Both the position numbers and the translations under genes were made by a program. Of a DNA stretch of 64,000 nucleotides, positions 1 to 8,060 are shown piece after piece (the first letter of the stretch is position 1; every line of letters starts with the position of its first letter). Origin of the DNA: Larsenimonas suaedae (GTDB taxonomy: Bacteria; Pseudomonadota; Gammaproteobacteria; Pseudomonadales; Halomonadaceae); contig NZ_JAMLJI010000002.1 in the NCBI RefSeq assembly GCF_023712105.1, forward strand, positions 1-64,000, read 5' to 3'. The notes under the pieces are model-generated. The model ran no database searches. It was not told the DNA's origin and saw only the letters and a list, made by a program, of their open reading frames with translations.

Positions 1-2540
1 GGTGCCGGAGGTGGTCAGCGCGGTATCCTCGGTCACGGCCCCACTGTCGCTGCCGGTAATCACCGCCGCATCGTCGGTGCCGTTGACGGTAATCGTGACG
101 GTCTCGCTGTCGCCACCGGCGGTAGTAACGGTGAAGGTCTCGCTCAGCTGATCGCCGGCGCCGAGGGCCTGAACGTCGCCACTTTCGTTGTCGAGTTGAT
201 AGGTCCAGTTTCCAGAGGCGTCGATCGCGAAGCTGCCGTAGCTGCCAGTGGTGTTCGGCTGCGCGACGAAGCCGGACTGACCCGCATCGGTATCCGTCGC
301 GGTCAATGTGCCGGAGGTGGTGAGTACCGTGTCTTCGGTGACGCTGCCGGTCTGAACGCCAGTGATCTCGGCAACGTCGTCGGTGCCGTTGACCGTGATG
401 GTGACGGTCTCCGTATCACCGCCGGCGGTAGTAACGGTGAAGCTCTCGGTCAGCTGATCGCCGGCGCCCAGGGCCTGGACGTCGCCACTTTCGTTGTCGA
501 GCTGGTAGGTCCAGTTACCGGCCTCGTCGATGGCGAAGCTGCCATAACTGCCGGTAGTGTTCGGTTGCGCGACGAAGCCGGACTCGCCCGCGTCGGTGTC
601 GGTGGCCGTGAGCACACCGCTTGTGGTGAGCGCGGTGTCTTCCGTCACGCTGCCGGTCTGCACGCCGGTGATCTCGGCGACGTCGTCGGTGCCGTTGACG
701 GTAATCGTGACGGTCTCGCTGTCGCCACCGGCGGTGGTGACGGTGAAGCTCTCGGTCAGCTGATCGCCGGCGCCCAGAGCCTGGACGTCGCCACTTTCGT
801 TGTCGAGTTGATACGTCCAGTTTCCAGCGGCGTCGATGGCGAAGCTGCCGTACGTTCCAGCCGTGCCCGGCTGCGCCACGAAGCCGGACTCGCCGGCGTC
901 GGTATCCGTCGCGGTCAGGGTGCCGGAGGTGGTCAGCGCGGTATCTTCGGTGACGCTGCCGGTCTGAACCCCGGTGATCTCGGCGGCGTCATCGGTGCCG
1001 TTGACCGTGATGGTCACGGTCTCGGTATCACCGCCGGCGGTGGTGACGGTGAAGGTCTCGCTCAGCTGATCGCCGGCGCCCAGGGCCTGGACGTCGCCAC
1101 TTTCGTTGTCGAGCTGATACGTCCAGTTACCGGCCTCGTCGATGGCGAAGCTGCCGTACGCTCCAGCCGTACCCGGTTGCGCCACGAAGCCGGACTGCCC
1201 CGCATCGGTGTCGGTGGCCGTGAGCACACCGCTTGTGGTAAGCACCGTGTCCTCGGTCACTGCTCCGCTGTCGCTGCCGGTAATCACGGCGGCGTCATCG
1301 GTGCCGTTGACCGTGATGGTGACGGTCTCGGTATCGCCACCGGCGGTGGTGACGGTGAAGGTCTCGGTAAGCTGGTCGCCGGCGCCGAGGGCCTGGATAT
1401 CGTCACTTTCGTTGTCGAGCTGATAGGTCCAGTTACCGGCCTCGTCGATGGCAAAGCTGCCGTAGGTGCCAGCCGTGCCCGGCTGGGTGACGAAGCCGGA
1501 CTCGCCCGCATCGGTATCCGTCGCGGTCAATGTGCCGGAGGTGGTCAGCGCGGTATCTTCGGTCACCGCCCCGCTGTCGCTGCCGGTAATCACGGCGGCA
1601 TCATCGGTGCCGTTGACCGTGATGGTGACGGTCTCGGTATCGCCGCCGGCGGTGGTGACGGTGAAGGTCTCGGTAAGCTGATCGCCGGCGCCCAGGGCCT
1701 GGATATCGTCACTTTCGTTGTCGAGCTGATAGGTCCAGTTACCGGCCTCGTCGATGGCAAAGCTGCCATAACTGCCAGTGGTGCCCGGTTGCGCGACGAA
1801 GCCGGACTCGTCCGCGTCGGTGTCGGTCGCGGTCAGGGTGCCGGAGGTGGTCAGCACCGTGTCCTCGGTCACGGCCCCACTGTCGCTGCCGGTAATCACC
1901 GCCGCATCGTCGGTGCCGTTGACGGTAATCGTGACGGTCTCAGTATCGCCACCGGCGGTAGTAACGGTGAAGGTCTCGCTCAGCTGATCGCCGGCGCCCA
2001 GGGCCTGGACGTCGCCACTTTCGTTGTCGAGCTGATAGGTCCAGTTTCCAGCGGCGTCGATCGCGAAGCTGCCGTAGCTGCCGGTGGTGTTGGGCTGCGC
2101 GACGAAGCCGGACTCGTCGGCATCGGTGTCCGTCGCCGTAAGCACACCGCCTGTGGTGAGCGCGGTGTCTTCCGTCACGCTGCCGGTCTGAACCCCTGTG
2201 ATCTCGGCCGCATCGTCGGTGCCGTTGACCGTGATGGTCACGGTCTCGGTATCACCACCGGCGGTGGTGACGGTGAAGGTCTCGGTAAGCTGGTCGCCGG
2301 CGCCGAGGGCCTGGATATCGTCACTTTCGTTGTCGAGCTGATAGGTCCAGTTTCCAGAGGCGTCGATGGCAAAGCTGCCATAACTGCCAGTGGTGTTGGG
2401 TTGCGCGACGAAGCCGGACTCGCCGGCGTCGGTGTCGGTGGCCGTGAGCACACCGCTTGTAGTGAGCACCGTGTCCTCGGTCACTTCTCCGCTGTCGCTG
2501 CCGGTAATCACCGCCGCATCGTTGACCCCGGTGACCGCCA
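1..2540 (-). repeat. Tandem 306-bp repeats encoding 102-residue VCBS domains
   Basis: The marker ACTTTCGTTGTCGAG recurs at 181, 487, 793, 1099, 1405, 1711, 2017 and 2323, always exactly 306 bp apart, so the period equals 102 codons. Units are almost identical in DNA. Two versions of the domain header alternate irregularly, one encoding ITGSDSG (near 45, 1265, 1570, 1875, 2500) and one ITGVQTG (near 345, 655, 960, 2190). The array continues beyond position 1. Confidence 0.95.
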
Positions 2541-4047
2541 CCGTGACCGTCGCCGTGTCGCTGCCGCCCTGACCGTCGCTGACGGTGTAGCGGAATGTGG
2601 CGTCGCCGTTGAAGTCCGCGTCCGGCGTGAAGGTGATGGTGCCGTCGGCGTTGAGCGCGGCCGTCCCGCCCTGACCGCCGCTGACGCCGGTGATGGTGAG
2701 CGTGTCGCCGTCGGCGTCGCTGTCGTTGGCCAGCAGCGTGCCCGGCGCGATGGTCAGCGCGGTGTCCTCTGCCGTAGTCAGGGCGTCGTTGCCGGCGCTT
2801 GGATCGGCGCTGTCGGCCTCGGCGACCGGGGCGTCGTTGACACGGTTGATCGTGACCGCCTTGGTCGCTGTAGAGGTCAATTCCCCGTCAGAAGCGGTAA
2901 CTGTGACAGAAAGCGTGGTCAGATCCAGCGCGTCGTCGTTGACTGCGTCGACACCGGCCTGCGTCAGCGTGATTTCGCCGCTGTCGGGATCAATGGCCAG
3001 ATAGCCATTGTCATTGTCGGTGAGGCCATAGGTGATTGCCTCGCCTTCCGGGTCCGTCGCCGTAGCCTGGCCGATGACCTGGCCGGCGCTGACGTCACCT
3101 TCCGTGAGCGTTTCAAGGGTGAGCGCGACATCGGTTGGTGCATCGTTAACACGATTGACCGTGATCGTCTCGGTCGCCGTGGAGGTCAATTCCCCGTCAG
3201 AAGCGGTAACTGTGACAGAAAGCGTGGTCAGATCCAGCGCGTCGTCGTTGACTGCGTCGACACCGGCCTGTGTCAGCGTGATCTCGCCGTTGTCGGGATC
3301 GATGGCCAGATAGCCATTGTCATTGTCGGCAAGGCCATAGGTAATCGCGTCACCGTCCGGGTCCGTCGCCGTAGCCTGGCCGATAACCTGGCCGGCGCTA
3401 ACCGCGTCTTCAGTCAAGGGAAGAAGATCAAGCGTAGGGGCTGAGGGGGGTTGATTGAGCGCACTTGAGTCAATGATTGGGGCATTTTCTGATGAATCAG
3501 GATCAGGGCCTGCTCCCACGACGGTTGTGTTCGGCTCACTGTCATCGCCGGGCGCGGTATCATCGGCAGGCGCTGCGGTGCTTTCTGTTTGATCAGTAAA
3601 CGTTGCACTGGAGCCTGAATCAGCCTCATAGCGATAGGTCGCGGTTTCTTCCCGGCCAGTACGAGAGACATTGAATCCCTGACCGAATCCGCCGCCGTCA
3701 CCACCGGCATCCCCCGGTGCGTCACCGGCACCCGCAGCAGGCCCTTCCTGAATTCGAGTCGGGTCATCACCCCGCTCGATAGCGGCCAAAAGTTCAGCAA
3801 CATCGGCATCCTGCGAGGAGACCGGGTCGGCTTGCGACGTTAGGAAAAGGCGGCCGTCCACACTCTCAAGCAAAACGCGGTTGTCCGCGGACACATCCAG
3901 AACCGTACCGTCTTCAGTCACGAGTCGAGCCCCGTCCGGTGCGTAGAGCGCGACACCTGTATCGATGGCTTCTCCGGCAGACAGGATTTTCTGGGGGTTG
4001 ACGGAAAACAGAGCTCCGTCGATCCGCTCGATTATGACTTTAGCCAT
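1..4047 (-). CDS. Giant LapA/BapA-type repeat adhesin, N-terminal part (C-terminus outside window)
   Basis: The reading frame is open from the ATG at 4047 to the window edge, at least 1349 residues. Residues 1-110 resemble the LapA retention module: a short beta-rich start (MAKVIIERIDG), then LLAAIERGDDPT and a P-A-A-G site at 103-106, where periplasmic LapG-type proteases cut between the alanines. A Gly/Asp-rich linker follows, then two near-identical 103-residue cadherin-like domains, one tandem-95-type domain (ANDSDADGD), then 102-residue VCBS repeats running out of the window. No Sec signal peptide is present, as expected for type I secretion. By family, it is a cell-surface adhesin for biofilm, held in the outer membrane and released by proteolysis. 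The start is supported by GAGGA seven bases upstream. The secretion signal and transporter are not visible here. Confidence 0.88.
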   Translation of the reverse strand, partial: MAKVIIERIDGALFSVNPQKILSAGEAIDTGVALYAPDGARLVTEDGTVLDVSADNRVLLESVDGRLFLTSQADPVSSQDADVAELLAAIERGDDPTRIQEGPAAGAGDAPGDAGGDGGGFGQGFNVSRTGREETATYRYEADSGSSATFTDQTESTAAPADDTAPGDDSEPNTTVVGAGPDPDSSENAPIIDSSALNQPPSAPTLDLLPLTEDAVSAGQVIGQATATDPDGDAITYGLADNDNGYLAIDPDNGEITLTQAGVDAVNDDALDLTTLSVTVTASDGELTSTATETITVNRVNDAPTDVALTLETLTEGDVSAGQVIGQATATDPEGEAITYGLTDNDNGYLAIDPDSGEITLTQAGVDAVNDDALDLTTLSVTVTASDGELTSTATKAVTINRVNDAPVAEADSADPSAGNDALTTAEDTALTIAPGTLLANDSDADGDTLTITGVSGGQGGTAALNADGTITFTPDADFNGDATFRYTVSDGQGGSDTATVTVAVTGVNDAAVITGSDSGEVTEDTVLTTSGVLTATDTDAGESGFVAQPNTTGSYGSFAIDASGNWTYQLDNESDDIQALGAGDQLTETFTVTTAGGDTETVTITVNGTDDAAEITGVQTGSVTEDTALTTGGVLTATDTDADESGFVAQPNTTGSYGSFAIDAAGNWTYQLDNESGDVQALGAGDQLSETFTVTTAGGDTETVTITVNGTDDAAVITGSDSGAVTEDTVLTTSGTLTATDTDADESGFVAQPGTTGSYGSFAIDEAGNWTYQLDNESDDIQALGAGDQLTETFTVTTAGGDTETVTITVNGTDDAAVITGSDSGAVTEDTALTTSGTLTATDTDAGESGFVTQPGTAGTYGSFAIDEAGNWTYQLDNESDDIQALGAGDQLTETFTVTTAGGDTETVTITVNGTDDAAVITGSDSGAVTEDTVLTTSGVLTATDTDAGQSGFVAQPGTAGAYGSFAIDEAGNWTYQLDNESGDVQALGAGDQLSETFTVTTAGGDTETVTITVNGTDDAAEITGVQTGSVTEDTALTTSGTLTATDTDAGESGFVAQPGTAGTYGSFAIDAAGNWTYQLDNESGDVQALGAGDQLTESFTVTTAGGDSETVTITVNGTDDVAEITGVQTGSVTEDTALTTSGVLTATDTDAGESGFVAQPNTTGSYGSFAIDEAGNWTYQLDNESGDVQALGAGDQLTESFTVTTAGGDTETVTITVNGTDDVAEITGVQTGSVTEDTVLTTSGTLTATDTDAGQSGFVAQPNTTGSYGSFAIDASGNWTYQLDNESGDVQALGAGDQLSETFTVTTAGGDSETVTITVNGTDDAAVITGSDSGAVTEDTALTTSGT
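2865..3409 (-). repeat. Two tandem ~309-bp cadherin-like repeats in the adhesin
   Basis: The segment beginning TTCCCCGTCAGAAGCGG at 2881 recurs at 3190, an offset of 309 bp (103 codons). The copies are nearly identical and encode a domain with TATDPDGD/TATDPEGE and DNDNGYLAID motifs. Confidence 0.88.
3730..3741 (-). other. Predicted LapG-type cleavage site (Pro-Ala-Ala-Gly, residues 103-106)
   Basis: These codons encode P-A-A-G just after ERGDDPT, matching the order seen in Pseudomonas LapA, where a di-alanine in a T/P-A-A-G context about residue 108 is cut by LapG. The match of motif, spacing and position is read from sequence; cleavage itself is inferred. Confidence 0.6.
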
Positions 4048-4338
4048 GGCACATTCCTCAAAAGTGATCCGCCTGAGCCATTACTGGCCTGAGACACGTC
4101 ATCACTGGCGGGCGATACAATAAGTTACAGTCCGTCTATGTATCGCATCATATTACTCGATTAAGCCTTATTTGCTACTTGGCAGTGGTACTTTTTGATT
4201 CATCCACCAACCTAACAGTCGAAAATATTAATCCAACAGCGTTAGACGCAAAAATAAAGGGGATGGAACAGGAATTAACGGCGCAAAAAAGCCGGCATTA
4301 AGCCGGCTTGTTTCACGTTCAATCAACGCTTCAGATGA
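4048..4338. other. AT-rich intergenic region upstream of the adhesin gene
   Basis: It lies between the adhesin start and the end of fabV and is clearly richer in A+T than its surroundings. The adhesin promoter and a leader of unknown length must lie here. I could not settle on one -35/-10 pair. The fabV terminator occupies 4283-4309. Confidence 0.5.
4283..4309 (-). terminator. Rho-independent terminator of fabV
   Basis: On the minus strand the stem AAGCCGGC/GCCGGCTT with a 5-nt loop is followed by a run of T. It starts about 30 bp after the fabV stop. Confidence 0.85.
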
Positions 4339-5526
4339 TTACAAGGACACCACATCGAACTGAACGTTAGGGTTCACATCCGCGTCGTAATCGACGTCAC
4401 TGCGTTCAAACCCGAACAGCTTCAGAAATTCGCGCTTGTAGTTGGCATAGTCGGTGATATCGAACAGATTATCGGACGTCACCTGGGGCCACAGCTCCTT
4501 GCAGGCATTTTGTACATCGTCACGCAGCTCCCAGTCATCGAGGCGTACGCGCCCCTGATCGTCGGTCGCCATCTCGCCATCGCTGTAGAGACGCTCACGG
4601 TACAGGCGATTGAGCTGATCGATGGTGCCTTCATGCAGGCCTTTTTCTTTCATGATCCGATAGACCATTGAAATATAGAGCGGCATGACCGGAATCGCAG
4701 CACTTGCCTGGGTGACGACCGACTTGAGTACCGCCACATTGGCACCGCCGCCAAGCTTGTCGTCGAGGGCACTTGCCGCGCGGTCCAGATCTTCCTTGGC
4801 CTTACCAAGGGCGCCGTGCCAATAGATGGGCCAGGTAATCTCAGTACCGATGTAGCTAAAGGCGACCGAGCGCGCATCGTCTGAAAGCACGCCGGCCTGG
4901 TCGAGCGCGTCGATCCAGAGTTCCCAGTCTTCACCGCCCATAACCTTGATGGTATTGGCAATTTCTTCATCGGTTGCCGGCTCGACCGACGCCTCGATGA
5001 TCTGATCCTTGTTGGTATCGATCGCCGTGGAGGTGTAGGTCTCACCGATAGGTTTCAAGGCAGAGCGCAGAACCTCACCGCTGTCCGGCAACTTTCGAAC
5101 CGGCGAGGCAAGGGAGTACACCACCAGATCGATCTTGCCCATGTCCTGCTTGATCAGTTCGATGGCCTTGTCGCGCGCCTCGTTCGAGAACGCATCGCCA
5201 TTGATGGACTTGCTGTAGAGCCCATCCTGCTTGGCGAATTTGTCGAACGCCGCCGAATTATACCACCCGGCGGTTCCCGGACGCGTATCGGTGCCCGCCT
5301 TTTCAAAAAAGACCCCAAGCGTATTGGCACCGTAGCCAAACGCGGCCGTCACACGCGCGGCAAGCCCATAGCCGCTGGAAGCGCCGATGACCAGAACGTT
5401 TTTCGGGCCGCCCTCGTTCACGCCGAGCTTACGAGTCGCCTCGATCTGCTCCTGAACGTTCTTCTCGCAGCCCACCGGGTGCGTCGTCGTACAGATAAAA
5501 CCGCGGACTTTCGGATGAATGATCAC
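4339..5526 (-). CDS. fabV: Enoyl-[ACP]/trans-2-enoyl-CoA reductase FabV
   Basis: NADH-dependent enoyl reductase for the last reduction step of fatty acid elongation in the cytoplasm. FabV enzymes are intrinsically insensitive to triclosan. The protein is 395 residues (family about 400). The N-terminal [15 protein letters not shown], the GASSGYG nucleotide-binding loop at 48-54 and the catalytic Tyr235-X8-Lys244 pair ([10 protein letters not shown]) all sit at the numbering known for FabV. I use the GTG start at 5526, preceded by GAGG six bases upstream. A longer open frame to 5643 exists but adds residues unlike the family. The gene is monocistronic, with a terminator behind it and a divergent small gene in front. 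Confidence 0.95.
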   Translation of the reverse strand: MIIHPKVRGFICTTTHPVGCEKNVQEQIEATRKLGVNEGGPKNVLVIGASSGYGLAARVTAAFGYGANTLGVFFEKAGTDTRPGTAGWYNSAAFDKFAKQDGLYSKSINGDAFSNEARDKAIELIKQDMGKIDLVVYSLASPVRKLPDSGEVLRSALKPIGETYTSTAIDTNKDQIIEASVEPATDEEIANTIKVMGGEDWELWIDALDQAGVLSDDARSVAFSYIGTEITWPIYWHGALGKAKEDLDRAASALDDKLGGGANVAVLKSVVTQASAAIPVMPLYISMVYRIMKEKGLHEGTIDQLNRLYRERLYSDGEMATDDQGRVRLDDWELRDDVQNACKELWPQVTSDNLFDITDYANYKREFLKLFGFERSDVDYDADVNPNVQFDVVSL

Positions 5527-5666
5527 GCTGAACCTCGTTGTCTGGTCACTGTGCCACCATGCGTTCGCGCCATGGTGTATTGAGAAAGGCCGGCATACTC
5601 GCGGCAAAACGCGTATTGTGTCCTTATTGAACGCACGCTTCAATTTTTCGCCGCAACGGACGCTTC

Positions 5667-6053
5667 ATGATCGACCGCGATACGCTTCTCGCCTCTCGCC
5701 AGACACTCTGGATGTCGCTGACTCGCCTTTGGCTCGATGACGAGCCCTCCCCCGATGACTATGACGATATGGCGAGCGAAATCCTGAGACACGACCACAC
5801 CGACAAGCAGCTCGAGTGGATCTATCGCCTCGAGCTTGCGCCGGTCATGGTCAAGTATCAGGTATCGATTACCCAGGGCTGGAAGGCCTTCGAGCCCGAA
5901 CGCATCCTGCCGCCACTGGTGCGTCACAACCAGCGCATGACGCCCATGAAACGCCGGTGGTGGATACTGATGTCTGGCATGACCACGGCGCTGTCACGCC
6001 CGCGCTGGGCAACCTTGATGCAGGAAGTTCAACATCGGCGCGGCCCACGCTGA
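5667..6053 (+). CDS. Conserved-looking small protein of unknown function
   Basis: Encodes 128 residues, mostly helical in composition, with an acidic first half (DDEPSPDDYDDM) and a basic C-terminus (RPRWATLMQEVQHRRGPR). No signal peptide, membrane segment or catalytic motif is evident. It is divergent from fabV, 140 bp away, and convergent with a chemoreceptor gene. I do not recognise the family. The codon use matches the neighbours, so it is probably a real gene. The ribosome binding site in front of the ATG is weak. Confidence 0.6.
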   Translation: MIDRDTLLASRQTLWMSLTRLWLDDEPSPDDYDDMASEILRHDHTDKQLEWIYRLELAPVMVKYQVSITQGWKAFEPERILPPLVRHNQRMTPMKRRWWILMSGMTTALSRPRWATLMQEVQHRRGPR

Positions 6054-6062
6054 CCGCACTCA

Positions 6063-6088
6063 TAAAAAAAGCCCGCGAATGCGGGCTT
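6063..6088 (-). terminator. Terminator of the first chemoreceptor gene
   Basis: AAGCCCGC-ATTC-GCGGGCTT followed by T7 on the minus strand, just beyond the stop at 6097. On the plus strand the T-run is poor, so termination of the 5667 gene is less certain. Confidence 0.8.
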
Positions 6089-6096
6089 CTCAGAGG

Positions 6097-7833
6097 TCAA
6101 AACGTTTCCCAGTCAGAGTCATCGGCGGTCACGGGCTCGGCAGCGCGCGGCGCCTTTTTCGTTGCCACAGGGCCACTTGAACTGCCCATTGCGGCTTTCG
6201 GGGATGAGTGAGGCGCCGGTCGTGAGACAGCGGGCGGTGTAGACGTGACCTGCCCGCGAGTGGGTACCGGCCGGGCATTGGAGCGCTCACTCAACGTGAA
6301 GATCGCGACCTGACGGCTCAATTCATCGGCCTGCTCCTTGAGGCTATGCCCAGCGGCGGCCGACTCTTCCACCAGGGCCGCATTCTGCTGGGTGGCGCTG
6401 TCCATCTGGGCCACGGCCTGATTGACCTGTTCGATGCCTGAAATCTGCTCGCGGGTTGCGCTCTCGATTTCACTAACCAGCCCATTGACCTGTTCGGCGC
6501 GCCCTAGAAGGTTGGAAAGAATCCGCTCGGACTGCTCGACCAGTTCCACGCCATTGCGCGCCTTCTCCACGTTTTGCGCTACAAGGTCTCGAATTTCGGT
6601 GGCCGCATCGGCAGACCGCGTTGCAAGATTGCGTACTTCTGACGCCACGACCGCAAAGCCACGCCCCTGCTCACCTGCCCGAGCCGCTTCCACCGATGCA
6701 TTGAGCGCCAACAGATTGGTCTGGAAGGCAATGCTGTCGATCAAGCCGACGATGTTTTCAATCTTGGAACTGGAGTCGTTGATTTCAGCCATGGCCTCAC
6801 GGGTACGCCCAATCATGGCACTGCCTTGTCGTACCTCACCGTTCATGCCGCTCGCCAGTTCTGACATCGACCGCATGCTGTCGCCGTTTTGCTTGACGGT
6901 CGAGGTCATCTGGTCCATCGAGGCCGCCGTTTGCTCGAGACTTGCCGCCTGCTCCTGCGTACGTGCGCTTAAATCGTCATTGCCGTTCGAAATTTCGGCC
7001 ACGGCGCTGTAGACCGCATCCGATCCCTGACGTACGTTCCCGACGATTTCAGTCAGCCGAGCCTGCATTTCACGCATGGATCCAAGCATGCGGCCAAACT
7101 CATCGCGTCGGTGGTTTGAAACCTCACGCGTCAAATCGCCGGAGGCAATTGCATCGGCAAGCGTCTGAGCCTCCGAAAGCGGGCGCACGATGCTTCGAAT
7201 CAACCAGACCGCCAGCATGATCGAAAGCCCTACTGCCAACAAAATGGCAACGATAATGCTGTTGGAAAGCACGTCATAGCGCACCTGACCTGCTTTATAG
7301 GCAGTGCTCATTCGCTGTTGGTCGCTTGCAACAAGCCCATCGGTCAGCTCCATGAACTGACGATAGGCCGGAGAAATCACCGTGGAACCAATGGTATCGA
7401 CGAGGTCAAAGTTGCCGGCCTGCATTCCACGAGTGACCTGCTCGTAGCCTTGCCAGAACTGACCGAGGCTGCGCTCAAGCTGCCCTAGCTGCTCGGAGGT
7501 GTTACCTGAGGCACTGGCAAGCGATTGATAGTGCTGCCACGCCTCTTGACTCTTGACCTTGAGTTCCTCGACGCGCTCATCGAGATTGGCAATGCGCGTC
7601 TCGTCTCGATAGCCGAAGGCAGCCAAGCCCTCGATGCGCACTTGCAGCAAGTTGGTTCGCACTTCTGCCATGGCGAGCTGCTTTTGCATTTGAACGTCAT
7701 ACAGTTCCGTGGCATCAGCGTTATTGGCTTGAAGCCCCACCTCGGCCGCAACACCAATCCCGATCATGAATGCGATACTTACGGCAAGAGTCGCGATGAG
7801 CCGTGTTTTAACGCTGCTTGCAAGTTTTATCAT
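6097..7833 (-). CDS. Methyl-accepting chemotaxis protein with C-terminal CheR-binding pentapeptide
   Basis: Transmembrane chemoreceptor of 578 residues. Order: membrane helix about 12-30, periplasmic four-helix-bundle-like sensor to about 190, second membrane helix about 190-212, HAMP, then the methylation helices and the signalling hairpin (SIAFQTNLLALNASVEAARA) that contacts CheA and CheW. The protein ends in DWETF, matching the xWxxF tail that tethers CheR and CheB in high-abundance receptors. The ATG at 7833 is chosen because AGGGA lies eight bases upstream and it begins just before the first membrane helix. A sigma-28 promoter lies about 80 bp upstream. The ligand is unknown. Confidence 0.93.
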   Translation of the reverse strand: MIKLASSVKTRLIATLAVSIAFMIGIGVAAEVGLQANNADATELYDVQMQKQLAMAEVRTNLLQVRIEGLAAFGYRDETRIANLDERVEELKVKSQEAWQHYQSLASASGNTSEQLGQLERSLGQFWQGYEQVTRGMQAGNFDLVDTIGSTVISPAYRQFMELTDGLVASDQQRMSTAYKAGQVRYDVLSNSIIVAILLAVGLSIMLAVWLIRSIVRPLSEAQTLADAIASGDLTREVSNHRRDEFGRMLGSMREMQARLTEIVGNVRQGSDAVYSAVAEISNGNDDLSARTQEQAASLEQTAASMDQMTSTVKQNGDSMRSMSELASGMNGEVRQGSAMIGRTREAMAEINDSSSKIENIVGLIDSIAFQTNLLALNASVEAARAGEQGRGFAVVASEVRNLATRSADAATEIRDLVAQNVEKARNGVELVEQSERILSNLLGRAEQVNGLVSEIESATREQISGIEQVNQAVAQMDSATQQNAALVEESAAAGHSLKEQADELSRQVAIFTLSERSNARPVPTRGQVTSTPPAVSRPAPHSSPKAAMGSSSGPVATKKAPRAAEPVTADDSDWETF

Positions 7834-7914
7834 GAGAGCAATCCCTAACTGTCCCGACCGTTTATTTTTCGTTGGCTCTGAAGTTAAAGAAGCCAGCATC
7901 AAGGTTCTAATGAC

Positions 7915-7941
7915 TTATCGGGCATTGCAGAAAGTGCTTTA
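7915..7941 (-). promoter_or_regulatory. Flagellar sigma-28 (FliA) promoter of the chemoreceptor gene
   Basis: On the minus strand TAAAGCAC is followed after 11 bases by CCCGATAA. The consensus is TAAAGTTT-N11-GCCGATAA, so the -35 core TAAAG and seven of eight -10 bases match at exact spacing. The promoter lies about 80 bp before the start codon. Confidence 0.8.
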
Positions 7942-8013
7942 TAAGTTTTTGAAAAAATCAGTGCCAAGGGTCGAGAACGCGCGTTAAAAACGAATAACGC
8001 GGTTTTTTTGGCC

Positions 8014-8046
8014 GAAAAAAAGACCGCTCGGTAGAGCGGCCTTTTA
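8014..8046 (-). terminator. Terminator of the second chemoreceptor gene
   Basis: Stem GGCCGCTC/GAGCGGTC (one G-U pair) with a 4-nt loop, then T7 on the minus strand, 15-40 bp after the stop at 8061. It separates the two chemoreceptor genes into separate transcripts. Confidence 0.85.
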
Positions 8047-8060
8047 AGCGCGAGTGGCCT

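Noticed and set aside
1-2540. Possible CRISPR array
   Set aside because: The repeats are 306 bp, abut one another and are in-frame protein domains; there are no spacers.
196-3444. 1082-codon open frame on the plus strand through the adhesin region
   Set aside because: It is the antisense of the repeat-coding strand. Its length comes from GC-rich repeats of fixed period, and the minus frame encodes recognisable VCBS and cadherin-like domains.
5527-5643. Upstream extension of FabV by 39 residues
   Set aside because: The added residues are unlike FabV, and the GTG at 5526 has the ribosome binding site and gives the family length and numbering.
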